Assembly: GCF_009734185.1 (NCBI RefSeq)
Contig: NZ_CP046393.1
Location: 736,501 to 800,500 of the forward strand
DNA from: Commensalibacter melissae
GTDB taxonomy: Bacteria; Pseudomonadota; Alphaproteobacteria; Acetobacterales; Acetobacteraceae
Direction of reading: 5' to 3'
Length of the DNA stretch: 64,000 nt
The notes beneath the pieces are model-generated. The model was not told the DNA's origin. It was given only the letters and a program-made list of their open reading frames with translations, and did not search any database. Position 1 is the first letter of the stretch. Each line of letters begins with the position of its first letter. The translations under genes and the position numbers were made by a program. Below are positions 8,070 through 16,161 of the stretch, in pieces.

Positions 8070-8984
8070 TTATTTTTTAAAGATATCAACAAGTTTATTT
8101 AAAATTTCTAAGGCTTCATGACGTGGGCGCTGAAAGACATTACGTCCAATTATAGCTCCGTTTGCACCGCCATCTTTTAGTGATTGATATGTTTCTAAAA
8201 GATTTTTTTCCGAGGTATGGGTTCCGCCTGAAAAAATAACCAATCGACGTCCGGCAAAAGCGGATTGCATGATATGTTCAGTGCGTTTGGTTAAACTGGA
8301 AATGTCAATTTTTTCTTTTTCATACACTTTTTTGGCTTCAGGCAAATGTAGATGAGCCGTGGGTGGCTTAATTTTAATAATATGGGCACCCATTTGAGCG
8401 GCAATATGTGCGGCATAGGCACAGACGTCAATGGCTGTTTCACCATCTTTATCCAGTGAGGGGCCGCGTGGATAACTCCAAATGACTGAAATTAATCCAA
8501 CGGATTTTGCTTCCTCAATAATTTCCTGAAGATTTCTCATTTGATCATAAAAATAATCACTTGCGGGATATATTGTATATCCGATACCGACACAACCTAA
8601 ACGGAGAGCTTCCTTAACTGAACCTGTTATTCCCTGATTTTTTGCATTGTTCAGGCAATTTGCATTGTTAAGTTTAAGAATGGTTGGAATTTGATGGGCA
8701 TAGATGCCGGCCCCACATTCCAACGCTCCCAATGGAGCAGCATAAGCGTTCAATCCTGCGTCAATGGCAAGTTCATAATGATAATGAGGATCATAGGCCG
8801 CTGGATTGACAGCGAATGATCTTGCTGGTCCATGTTCTACCCCTTGATCAACAGGGAGAATAATAAGTTTGCCTGTTCCCGATAGTTTACCGTGCATTAA
8901 CAACCGTGCAAGATTACGTTTTGTTACCGGGCTATCACTTTCGTAATTATTAAGAATATGTTTAATTTGAGGGGTTAGTTTCAT
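8070..8984 (-). CDS. Class I fructose-bisphosphate aldolase (DhnA/FbaB type)
   Basis: The protein (about 304 residues from the ATG at 8984; a TTG at 9002 would add six) is an archaeal-type class I aldolase. It shows ILPVDQGVEHGP near the start, ALRLGCVGIGYTIYPASD, a GAHIIKIKPP segment that supplies the Schiff-base lysine, and C-terminal VIFSGG and GANGAIIGRNVFQRP phosphate-binding loops. It cleaves fructose-1,6-bisphosphate to dihydroxyacetone phosphate and glyceraldehyde-3-phosphate without metal. I prefer the ATG because it is the commoner start and the extra residues look non-conserved. No other glycolytic gene lies beside it. Confidence 0.88.
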   Translation of the reverse strand: MKLTPQIKHILNNYESDSPVTKRNLARLLMHGKLSGTGKLIILPVDQGVEHGPARSFAVNPAAYDPHYHYELAIDAGLNAYAAPLGALECGAGIYAHQIPTILKLNNANCLNNAKNQGITGSVKEALRLGCVGIGYTIYPASDYFYDQMRNLQEIIEEAKSVGLISVIWSYPRGPSLDKDGETAIDVCAYAAHIAAQMGAHIIKIKPPTAHLHLPEAKKVYEKEKIDISSLTKRTEHIMQSAFAGRRLVIFSGGTHTSEKNLLETYQSLKDGGANGAIIGRNVFQRPRHEALEILNKLVDIFKK

Positions 8985-9096
8985 TGTTAAACCTAAAAAC
9001 AAATCATTAGAGAAGTGAAAAATTATAATATTCTTTTCCAGAAAGGATAGTAAAATTAAGTTTATGTGATTTTTTGTAATATGAAATAATCATTAC

Positions 9097-9546
9097 TTAG
9101 AAGTAAGAGAATCTTAATTCGGTCAAGTCAAAACTTTCTGAACGTTTGGTTAAAATAATCGCTTGAAGTGAGTCCGCACGATTTTTGAGGAGGTTAAACT
9201 GTTTTGATTTTGAATTAAAGAGTATTTTTTTTTGGCCAAGTCTCAAAGCCGCCAATGCCAATCCGGCATTATCGTAGCAATCGAGTGCATCATCAATTGG
9301 ATTTGAAAAAAGTTGTTTGCCAAATTTTATAAGTTGCATCCACCAGCGTACACCCATATAAGCAACAGCATTCTGGGGAGAGATGAAAGTTATAGGGCAG
9401 TAATTATTTTTAATATGTGAATTAATAAAGTAAAATTGGGATAAATGATTGACGGTAAAAAAGTATGCATTTGTATCAGTAGTGTATTTATTAAATGAGA
9501 AAATTATATTTTTTTGTGATATAAAAGTGAATTTATGGGCTTGCAT
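9097..9546 (-). CDS. Uncharacterised 149-residue protein
   Basis: I do not recognise this protein. The N-terminal two thirds are rich in aromatic residues and Asn (NAYFFTVNHLSQFYFINSH), followed by MGVRWWMQLIKFGKQL and a helix-like DDALDCYDNAGLALAALRLG, then a basic segment. There is no signal peptide or clear membrane helix, and no catalytic motif. It lies upstream of the aldolase on the same strand, with about 110 bp between them. The long coding frame with an ATG start and stop supports a real gene, but a shorter start at the internal Met (MGVRWW) is possible. Confidence 0.55.
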   Translation of the reverse strand: MQAHKFTFISQKNIIFSFNKYTTDTNAYFFTVNHLSQFYFINSHIKNNYCPITFISPQNAVAYMGVRWWMQLIKFGKQLFSNPIDDALDCYDNAGLALAALRLGQKKILFNSKSKQFNLLKNRADSLQAIILTKRSESFDLTELRFSYF

Positions 9547-9642
9547 TTTGGATAAGTGTCTTTTTTTAAGTATTTAATTGATAATTACCTTTAAAAAATA
9601 AAAAGGTTTTTATTATTTGGATATCATATAAGGTGTAATAAC

Positions 9643-9918
9643 ATGGAAACGCATGAAATCATTAGTACAATTGAATCTGATAATAAAAACAATTCAGAAA
9701 AAATAAATATATTGTCCATAAACAATTCTGAAGAGGGAAATAATCAGGATTCATCAGATAAAAAGCTTGAAAAGGCCTTTGATAAAATAGAATTTTTTTT
9801 AGACAAAAAATTATCTTCACCTGATTTTATAAATTCAAATAAAAATGCAGATAAAATTTTAGCAAATTTAGACATTTTAATTACCCAGGTAAAAGATGTA
9901 TTATTAAAAGTGGATTAG
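9643..9918 (+). CDS. Small acidic protein upstream of zapA (possibly DUF4164-like)
   Basis: The 91-residue protein is rich in Asn, Asp, Glu, Ser and Lys in its first half and ends in an amphipathic helical region (KKLEKAFDKIEFFLDKKL, then NADKILANLDILITQVKDVL). An AAGGTG SD precedes the ATG. It ends immediately before zapA. Alphaproteobacterial zapA is often preceded by a short coiled-coil gene annotated as DUF4164, so I suggest that relationship, but the sequence is too short and biased to prove it. A role linked to Z-ring assembly is an inference from position only. Confidence 0.6.
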   Translation: METHEIISTIESDNKNNSEKINILSINNSEEGNNQDSSDKKLEKAFDKIEFFLDKKLSSPDFINSNKNADKILANLDILITQVKDVLLKVD

Positions 9919-9957
9919 TTGGAAAATAAAATTAACAAGATCGTTAGAGATGAAAGA

Positions 9958-10299
9958 ATGGCGCAAGTAACAATTTCCATTAATGGTTTTAATTATACAG
10001 TTGGATGTGAGGATGGGCAGGAAGGTCATTTACAGGCAATGGCCAATATTGTTGAACAACATATAGATATGATACGAAAGATAGGGGGTCAGAGTGGTGA
10101 GGGACGCTTGTTGGCTCTGGCAAGCCTGATTATGGCGGATAAGCTTCATGACATAACTAATCAATTGAATGTATTGGAAAAGAAACAAAATGAGCATGAG
10201 ATTGAGGTTTTAAGAAACAAGAACCGTGAATTGCAAGAACAATTAAAATATTTCTCCGAACGGGCGGAGACTATTGCAGACAGGATTGAAATAGCCTAA
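9958..10299 (+). CDS. zapA: Cell division protein ZapA
   Basis: From the ATG at 9958 the protein has 113 residues and starts MAQVTISINGFNYTVGCEDG, the standard alphaproteobacterial ZapA opening; a TTG at 9919 directly after the upstream stop would add 13 residues. A globular head (about 1-50, with EDGQEGHLQAMANIVEQHI) is followed by MADKLHD and a long coiled coil with Glu/Gln/Lys/Asn heptads (about 65-105). ZapA tetramers crosslink FtsZ filaments. The gene is followed by 6S RNA and a formyl-THF cyclo-ligase, the conserved zapA-ssrS-fau order. Confidence 0.9.
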   Translation: MAQVTISINGFNYTVGCEDGQEGHLQAMANIVEQHIDMIRKIGGQSGEGRLLALASLIMADKLHDITNQLNVLEKKQNEHEIEVLRNKNRELQEQLKYFSERAETIADRIEIA

Positions 10300-10307
10300 A
10301 TATATAA

Positions 10308-10470
10308 TGGAGGCTGCCTGGTTCGTTAGAAAGTTCATCTCCTGGGCCGATAATTTCTTCCAAGGGAGCTGGCGCTGACGTAATCGTGGTTTCGTTATTC
10401 TGGCACCCACCTGTATTTGCAGGTCCGGAAGAGCTGACAGTTCGACGGCTATGGCGGCTTCTTTATTTTT
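10308..10470 (+). ncRNA. ssrS: 6S RNA
   Basis: The 185-nt space between zapA and the FTHF cyclo-ligase contains a structured, GC-richer sequence. Its ends pair as a closing stem, GAGGCTGCC (10310-10318) with GGCGGCTTC (10453-10461), allowing G-U pairs. Inside it the segment CTGGGCCGATAATTT followed by GAGCTGGCGCT resembles the 5' side of the Escherichia coli 6S RNA bubble, and the 3' end resembles the GGCGGC closing strand. A T-rich tail follows. 6S RNA binds the RNA polymerase holoenzyme as an open-promoter mimic in stationary phase. Genomic position is diagnostic. The exact 5' end is uncertain; a TATAAT at 10303-10308 overlaps the proposed start and has no well-spaced -35, so the RNA may be processed from a zapA transcript. 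Confidence 0.88.
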
Positions 10471-10484
10471 ATTAAAAGACATAG

Positions 10485-11057
10485 ATGCAAAATATTTCAA
10501 ATCAAAAAAAAATGCTGCGACAAAAAATGCGGCAATTAAGAATTGAAAATCAAATTTTACAGCAAAAAAAAAATAAACAGTTAAATCGAAATATTGTTCA
10601 GTATATTCATAAAAAACATTTTCGTAGTCAGAAAGTTGCGTTTTTTTGGCCTCTTGAATTTGAAGCGGACATACGGGATAGTTTGCATGAATTATATCGG
10701 CAGGGATATCGTATTCTATTACCCGAAACGCCACCGGTGGGATTGGCCTTGCAGTTTCACTTATGGTATCCGGAAGTGCAGTTGAGGCCTGGACGGTATA
10801 AAACCTTATATCCAGATACGGAAATCATGCACCCCCAGATAATTATGCTACCCTTACTTGCATTTGACCGGAAGGGTAACCGATTGGGTTATGGTGGAGG
10901 GTATTATGATAGAACATTGGCTGTTTATCCGACGGTTAAAACCGCTGGTATTGCTTTTTCCTATCAAGAGGTATCAACCGTACCGGTTGAAAAATTTGAT
11001 TGTTCTTTACAAACGATTATTACTGAAACAGAGATTATTTACAGTCAGAAGGATTAA
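10485..11057 (+). CDS. fau: 5-formyltetrahydrofolate cyclo-ligase
   Basis: The 190-residue protein has the ATP-binding basic N-terminal segment and the family motif LLAFDRKGNRLGYGGGYYDR in its C-terminal half, preceded by a PLLPETPP-like folate loop (LLPETPP). It converts 5-formyl-THF to 5,10-methenyl-THF using ATP. It directly follows the 6S RNA gene, the arrangement known from Escherichia coli (ygfA), and is followed by a phosphodiesterase gene two bases after its stop, so the two are co-transcribed. Confidence 0.92.
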   Translation: MQNISNQKKMLRQKMRQLRIENQILQQKKNKQLNRNIVQYIHKKHFRSQKVAFFWPLEFEADIRDSLHELYRQGYRILLPETPPVGLALQFHLWYPEVQLRPGRYKTLYPDTEIMHPQIIMLPLLAFDRKGNRLGYGGGYYDRTLAVYPTVKTAGIAFSYQEVSTVPVEKFDCSLQTIITETEIIYSQKD

Positions 11058-11059
11058 AG

Positions 11060-11878
11060 GTGCGTATTGCTTTTCTAGGGGATATAGTAGGTCGTAGCGG
11101 TCGAGAAGCCGTTATAAAAGAATTGCCCATGTTAAGATCTAAACTAAGTTTGGATCAGGTTATTGTAAATGCAGAAAATGCCAGTCATGGATTTGGGTTG
11201 TCTCCTATTATCGCACAGGATCTTTTCAGGGCGGGTGTCGATGTTATTACCTTAGGTAATCACAGTTGGGATCGTAAAGACCTGATTGCCTATATCGCAC
11301 AGGATCCACGTATAGTCAGACCTATTAACTATCCCATCGGGACTCCGGGACAAGGCTATTATATCTCCTTTACAAAGGATGAAAAAAAAATTTTGGTTAT
11401 CAATGCAATGGGTCGTCTATATATGGATCCGCTTGATGATCCTTTTAAAATGATTGAAACTCTTTTGATATCTTATCGCTTGGGTGAAACAGTAGATGCC
11501 ATATTGATAGATATACATGCCGAGGCTTCAAGTGAGAAAATGTCTCTTGGATATTATCTGGATGGAAAAGTTTCTGCGGTTATAGGAACGCATACGCATG
11601 TTCCTACCGCTGATTATCGGATTTTGCCGTTGGGTACTGCCTATCAAACGGATGCGGGTATGTGTGGGGATTATAACAGTGTCATCGGTATGCAGAAAGA
11701 AGCGGCCATTAACCGTTTTGTTACAAAAATGCCTGGATATCGTTTTCAGCCAGCCGAAGGATCAGCCACTATTTGTGGATTATTCATTGAAATAGATGAT
11801 GCAACGGGATTGGCAAAACGTACGTTCCCCATTCGTTTCCAGGGGGAGCTGGACACTTTTTTGCCTGATATAAAATAA
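11060..11878 (+). CDS. YmdB-family metallophosphoesterase
   Basis: The 272-residue protein uses a GTG start two bases after the upstream stop, with an AGG overlapping that junction. It carries the dinuclear metal site of the TIGR00282/YmdB family: GDIVGRSG (D8), VNAENASHG (E39, N40), LGNHSWD (N67, H68), DIHAEASSEK and GTHTHVPTAD. Bacillus YmdB is a 2',3'-cyclic-nucleotide 2'-phosphodiesterase that affects biofilm and motility decisions; the physiological substrate in this lineage is not known. Length is typical. It forms an operon with fau. Confidence 0.9.
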   Translation: MRIAFLGDIVGRSGREAVIKELPMLRSKLSLDQVIVNAENASHGFGLSPIIAQDLFRAGVDVITLGNHSWDRKDLIAYIAQDPRIVRPINYPIGTPGQGYYISFTKDEKKILVINAMGRLYMDPLDDPFKMIETLLISYRLGETVDAILIDIHAEASSEKMSLGYYLDGKVSAVIGTHTHVPTADYRILPLGTAYQTDAGMCGDYNSVIGMQKEAAINRFVTKMPGYRFQPAEGSATICGLFIEIDDATGLAKRTFPIRFQGELDTFLPDIK

Positions 11879-11896
11879 AATAAAATAGAATACAAC

Positions 11897-13153
11897 TCAT
11901 TGCCGCAATAAAATATAATTGATTTTTAAATCCATATCAAAATGATCTGGAAGATCCGGAGGGATTTTGGGTAGTTGTGCATTTCTGAACATTCCAAGGA
12001 TTGCCGCATCCAGAGAGTCAGAACCTGAGGAGTTGGTAAGATTTATCGAGAGAACCTGTCCATCCCGGCTGATAACGACATGAACGGAAGGACTGCCATC
12101 TTCTCCTTTACGAATAGCATCAGGTGGATAATACATATGTTGTTGGATCCAGGCTGCAATTAAATCACTGTAATCGGAACTTACCCCTTTAATAGTAAAT
12201 TTATCTGCATATGGAGTATTGATTTTACCATTTTTGACTAGAGGACCAGTGGACATATTAATGGCTGAACGTGACCCCTGGGGTCTTATTTTTGCCATTC
12301 TGCGATGAGAAGCGTTTGGATTTTCATTAAAATCCAAGTTTGTCAGGTTTTCAAAAGGTGATTGAGATCTTACGGGATGAGCAGTTTTTCTTTTGATCCG
12401 TGGGGGAATATTTTTATAAAAATATTTATGTTCTTGATTTAAATTGATTTTCCTGTTTTTGTGTCTCGATTTTTCTTTTTTGGATGGTATTGGTTCCGCA
12501 TCGGGTTGTGGAACTGTTATTCTGTTTTCAGATGGGTTTTCATCGGGTTGTGGAACTGAGGCTATTTTTGGAGGTACAAGAAGCGAATCAGGAATGGGAG
12601 GGGGAGAAATCGCCTTGCTTGGGGCCGATTCCCCATTATATCCTTCACCTTTTAATCCTGATTGTCCTGTTGATCGAGGTAGAAAAACGACATCTACTGG
12701 TTTACCCTGACTACTATTTCCATATGGATTGGTATTTTTGTGATTTATATAGAGGCTTCCCACAAAAATAAGAAGTACAATAATTCCATGAAAAAAAAGG
12801 GAAGTGGTAAAATCTAAAAAAAAAGGATGTTTTTTTGATTGGTCAGGAACATGAAGACAGGAATTTTTATCTATTGAATAGTGTAAAAATCGACCTGTTA
12901 TAATTTTCTCAAGTTTATTGTCAATATTATCAAAAAGTCTAAAATTGCTATTGAAAGGTTCTTTGCGAAGAAGTTTGAAGCCTTTCAATAAATGGTTATA
13001 ATTTTTAGGGCGATCCAGCAGGGAAGGTTTTAAATGGCATACCGATTGATGATGAATTACTGATCGATCTGATTTTTGAACCAAATTCCAATATAAATGA
13101 CGTTTGCCTTTTCGTTTGCCAGATATTGGGGAAGGGTGTCTACCAATGTTCAT
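11897..13153 (-). CDS. TonB-like energy transducer with long N-terminal extension
   Basis: The 418-residue protein has a single membrane helix (about 116-136), a Pro/Ser/Lys-rich periplasmic linker (about 155-250) and a C-terminal TonB domain (about 330-418). The domain has IAAWIQQHMYYPPDAIRKG, then VHVVISRDGQVLSINLTNSSGS and DAAILGMFRNAQLPKIPPDL, the canonical beta-alpha-beta-beta fold. TonB links inner-membrane proton motive force to outer-membrane receptors. Unusually, about 110 basic, hydrophilic residues precede the membrane helix, where TonB normally has fewer than 40. No exbB/exbD or receptor is nearby. It converges with the phosphodiesterase gene, 18 bp away. Confidence 0.82.
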   Translation of the reverse strand: MNIGRHPSPISGKRKGKRHLYWNLVQKSDRSVIHHQSVCHLKPSLLDRPKNYNHLLKGFKLLRKEPFNSNFRLFDNIDNKLEKIITGRFLHYSIDKNSCLHVPDQSKKHPFFLDFTTSLFFHGIIVLLIFVGSLYINHKNTNPYGNSSQGKPVDVVFLPRSTGQSGLKGEGYNGESAPSKAISPPPIPDSLLVPPKIASVPQPDENPSENRITVPQPDAEPIPSKKEKSRHKNRKINLNQEHKYFYKNIPPRIKRKTAHPVRSQSPFENLTNLDFNENPNASHRRMAKIRPQGSRSAINMSTGPLVKNGKINTPYADKFTIKGVSSDYSDLIAAWIQQHMYYPPDAIRKGEDGSPSVHVVISRDGQVLSINLTNSSGSDSLDAAILGMFRNAQLPKIPPDLPDHFDMDLKINYILLRQ

Positions 13154-13303
13154 TCGACTGTAATTTTCTTCGGATGGAATGTTTATTGACTAAAACTTTA
13201 TCTATTTAACATAATGTAATCTAAAAAAGAATAAATCTTCGATTAAAATAATAATTAATATTATTTCTACATATTATCGTGTCATTAAACTGGATATGAG
13301 ATA

Positions 13304-13972
13304 ATGACTATTTTAATGATCAAATCATCATCTGACATTGAACAGGGAATGTGGTTTCTTGAAAAAACAGATCAAGATCTAGCAAAAATTATTGATAAAG
13401 AAGGACCCTGTCGATTGAAAATCGATAGGAAAACGCCTTATGATGCCTTATTACAGGCCATAGCGGGGCAGCAATTGCACGCAAATGCAGCGAACGCTAT
13501 TTTAAACAGGTTGAAATTGGCTAATTCAGGAGCTTTGCCAGATCCTAAAACTTTATTAAAATTAAACCCAGATCAATTACGAGATTGCGGCTTTTCATTT
13601 CGCAAGATCGATTCCCTATACGCTTTGGCCATGGCTACCCTGGATGGTATTGTTCCAAGCTATGAAGAGGCTTTAACTTTATCAGATCAAGATCTTATTG
13701 ACCGTATAACCGTTCTGCCGGGAATTGGACGCTGGACGGTTGAAATGTTTTTAATTTTTACACTTGGTCGTATGGATATCATGCCAAAAGATGATTTTGG
13801 AATTAGGGAAGGGTGGCGTATTTGTAAAAATCTTGCACTGCAGCCTAAACCCAAACAACTGGAAATTGCCACCAGGATATGGAGTCCATTCAGGACAATC
13901 GGGGCATGGTATTTATGGCGAGCTGTTGAGCAATCAAAACCTTTGAATAAACGTAACCCTTTAACATTATAA
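13304..13972 (+). CDS. DNA-3-methyladenine glycosylase (AlkA-like, HhH-GPD)
   Basis: The 222-residue protein has the helix-hairpin-helix motif LPGIGRWTVEMFL (138-150) followed by MPKDDFGIREG (160-170) with the catalytic aspartate at 163 or 164. An earlier IAGQQLHANAANAI segment is typical of the first HhH-GPD helices. It removes alkylated purines in base excision repair. At 222 residues it is the short form without the N-terminal TBP-like domain of Escherichia coli AlkA. It ends two bases before the convergent quinone-reductase stop. Confidence 0.9.
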   Translation: MTILMIKSSSDIEQGMWFLEKTDQDLAKIIDKEGPCRLKIDRKTPYDALLQAIAGQQLHANAANAILNRLKLANSGALPDPKTLLKLNPDQLRDCGFSFRKIDSLYALAMATLDGIVPSYEEALTLSDQDLIDRITVLPGIGRWTVEMFLIFTLGRMDIMPKDDFGIREGWRICKNLALQPKPKQLEIATRIWSPFRTIGAWYLWRAVEQSKPLNKRNPLTL

Positions 13973-13974
13973 AA

Positions 13975-14991
13975 TTAATCAGAAAATTGTGATAGATCCA
14001 GAACAATTTTTCCGATATGCTTATTGCTTTCCATCAATTGATGCGCCTTTCTGACTTGTTCAAATGGAAAAATCTTGAAAACTTGAGGTTCAATAATTCC
14101 GGTATCTAAAAGTGGCCATACATGTTTATGTAAAGCGCGTGCGATTTTTCCCTTAAATTTTGTATCACGAGGTCTTAAAGTGCTGCCTGTAACAGTAACA
14201 CGCTTCATGGCGATCAATCCCAGATTCACATTTTCCGCTTTTATACCTCCTTGGAATGATATGATAACCAAACGTCCTTCTTCACTGAGAGATTTAATAT
14301 TATCACTGAAATAAGAAGCGCCCATAATATCTAAAATCAGATTAACACCTTGTTTATTCGTAAGCGATTTTATTTTTTCATAAAAATTATCTTTTTTATA
14401 ATTTATAAAGTCAGTTGCGCCCAATTTTTTACAAAAACTCCCTTTCTCTTCAGTGCCAACAGTCGTATAAATGGTTGCTCCAAAAGCTTTGGCCAATTGA
14501 ATTGCGGTAGTGCCTATTCCGCCACTGCCGCCATGGATTAGAAGGGAATCATTCGGTTTCAGATTGCCGATTGCAAAAAGGTTTGTCCAAACTGTAAAAA
14601 AAGTTTCAGGTAAAGCCGCCGCTTTTATAGCGTTATATTGTTTGGGCCATGGAAGACACTGTACGTAGGGGACAGAACAGTATTGTGCATATCCACCACC
14701 ATTTGTTAATGCACAAACTTTGTCTCCGATGGAAAAATGGGAATTTGATGGGGATGAAACAATTTCTCCTGCTATTTCTAAACCCAAATGTGGATTTGCA
14801 TTTTTGGGAGGCGGATAATTGCCCTGTCTTTGAACGATGTCAGGACGATTGATACCGGCAGCTTCAACCTTTATTAAAACTTCATTTCTTCTTGGTAAGG
14901 GAATGGGAATACTGGATAATTTCAAAACGTCTGGATTACCCGGTTGATCAAAGATTACCGCTTGCATCATAGAGGGAAGAGAAATGGACAT
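13975..14991 (-). CDS. NAD(P)H:quinone oxidoreductase, zinc-less MDR family (PIG3-like)
   Basis: The 338-residue protein has the medium-chain dehydrogenase layout: a GroES-like N-terminal domain with EAAGINRPDIVQRQGNYPPP and PHLGLEIAGEIV, and a Rossmann domain with the nucleotide loop HGGSGGIGTTAIQLAKAFG. Zinc-binding residues of alcohol dehydrogenases are absent. The GINRPD and GLEIAG motifs place it in the TIGR02824/PIG3 group, which reduces quinones with NADPH. Context gives no further hint: it is convergent with the glycosylase and divergent from ruvX. Confidence 0.88.
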   Translation of the reverse strand: MSISLPSMMQAVIFDQPGNPDVLKLSSIPIPLPRRNEVLIKVEAAGINRPDIVQRQGNYPPPKNANPHLGLEIAGEIVSSPSNSHFSIGDKVCALTNGGGYAQYCSVPYVQCLPWPKQYNAIKAAALPETFFTVWTNLFAIGNLKPNDSLLIHGGSGGIGTTAIQLAKAFGATIYTTVGTEEKGSFCKKLGATDFINYKKDNFYEKIKSLTNKQGVNLILDIMGASYFSDNIKSLSEEGRLVIISFQGGIKAENVNLGLIAMKRVTVTGSTLRPRDTKFKGKIARALHKHVWPLLDTGIIEPQVFKIFPFEQVRKAHQLMESNKHIGKIVLDLSQFSD

Positions 14992-15147
14992 ATATTAATG
15001 CTTTCATGAATAAGGAGTAATTACAGTTTATTTGACCATAAAAAGGAATATTTTATAATAAAATGTAATTTACATGGAAAAAATATATGAAACTCTGTAG
15101 ATTTATCTTTTCAATTCACCCTTATATTTCTCTAACATATTGATTAC

Positions 15148-15615
15148 ATGCTTTATAACAGTTTATCTGATTTAGTGGCCGGTTTACCCAGACATTATCG
15201 TTTATTGGGAATAGATCCTGGTAAAAAACAAATTGGGTTAGCCTTATCCGATATAACCCTGATGCTTGCTTCCCCTTTTTCTGTTGTAAAAAGAGGGAAA
15301 CTATCCGTTTTTGCTCAGTACTTGAAAGAATTATCTATAAAAGAAGAAGTTGGGGGTCTTGTTTGCGGATTACCTTTGTCGCTGGATGGTGACTTTGGGC
15401 CTGCAGCACAAGCAGCTAAAGATTGGATTATGGCTGTTTCTAATATGAGTGGTCTTCCGGCCTGTCTGTGGGATGAACGGTTGTCTTCCAGCGCAGTTAA
15501 CCGCTTTTTGATTAATGAAGCGGATTTAAGCAGGAAAAAAAGGGATGAAATTGTAGATAAAATGGCTGCGAGTTATATATTACAAGCCGCTCTTGATACT
15601 TTAAAACCCAAGTAA
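15148..15615 (+). CDS. ruvX: Putative pre-16S rRNA nuclease / Holliday junction resolvase YqgF
   Basis: The 155-residue RNase H-fold protein has GIDPGKKQIGLALSD with the first catalytic aspartate, GLVCGLPLSLDGDFGPAA in the middle, LWDERLSS with the conserved acidic pair, and a final DKMAASYILQAAL helix with an aspartate. YqgF processes the 5' end of 16S rRNA and has been proposed as a resolvase. Length is normal, with a short N-terminal extension. Its last 15 nt overlap the 3' end of the convergent lipoprotein gene. Confidence 0.92.
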   Translation: MLYNSLSDLVAGLPRHYRLLGIDPGKKQIGLALSDITLMLASPFSVVKRGKLSVFAQYLKELSIKEEVGGLVCGLPLSLDGDFGPAAQAAKDWIMAVSNMSGLPACLWDERLSSSAVNRFLINEADLSRKKRDEIVDKMAASYILQAALDTLKPK

Positions 15616-15978
15616 ATTATCTTTTGTTGCAGAAGTGGCGCCCAATGCATTGAGATATGATCGATAGATATCAAGCCTTTTTTTTGATTCTTGAATTTCG
15701 GCTTGGGGTATGGGCTTTGTTTTGTCATATCTTGATCGAAGGTTTATTATAGATTGATAAGCCTCATAACGATACCGTTTGAGCCGTTCAAATGAGGCTG
15801 GATCGGCTTTACCATAAAAATTGTGTATATAACGCTCATTCAAGTTAACCATGTTTTTATATTCATTTTGGACATGCTCGAGAATTGATTGCTGTTTTTT
15901 GGATGCACATGCAAATAAAAAAGGAAAGCAGATGAAAAAAATGAAATATTTAACATATCGTTTTGGCGTTTGTGTCAT
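15601..15978 (-). CDS. Small lipoprotein of unknown function
   Basis: The 125-residue protein starts with a KRYVKYFIFFICFPFLFAC signal and lipobox (LFAC, Cys24). The mature part is short, basic and mostly helical (EHVQNEYKNMVNLNERYIHN, then FERLKRYRYEAYQSIINL). No enzymatic motif is seen. It converges on ruvX with a 15-nt overlap of coding sequence. An outer-membrane or periplasmic structural role is an inference from the lipobox alone. Confidence 0.7.
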   Translation of the reverse strand: MTQTPKRYVKYFIFFICFPFLFACASKKQQSILEHVQNEYKNMVNLNERYIHNFYGKADPASFERLKRYRYEAYQSIINLRSRYDKTKPIPQAEIQESKKRLDIYRSYLNALGATSATKDNLLGF

Positions 15979-16161
15979 ATGAAATTAATTCTTCATGAAA
16001 TATGGCCGATTAAAAAATGGATCAATCATCAATACAAGATGTATATCTATAATTATACTAGGCATGAATGATCAAGATGAAAATAGTTATAAATAAAAAT
16101 CAATTGTTCGTTCATTATAATATATTCGTATAAAAAAAAATTTTCCTTTAAATGACAAATA

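Noticed and set aside
10243-10734. Minus-strand 163-residue open frame
   Set aside because: It covers the 6S RNA gene and the start of the FTHF cyclo-ligase in antisense and has no recognisable domain.
12444-12771. Two plus-strand open frames with glycine- and valine-rich sequences
   Set aside because: They are antisense to the Pro-rich linker of the TonB-like gene.
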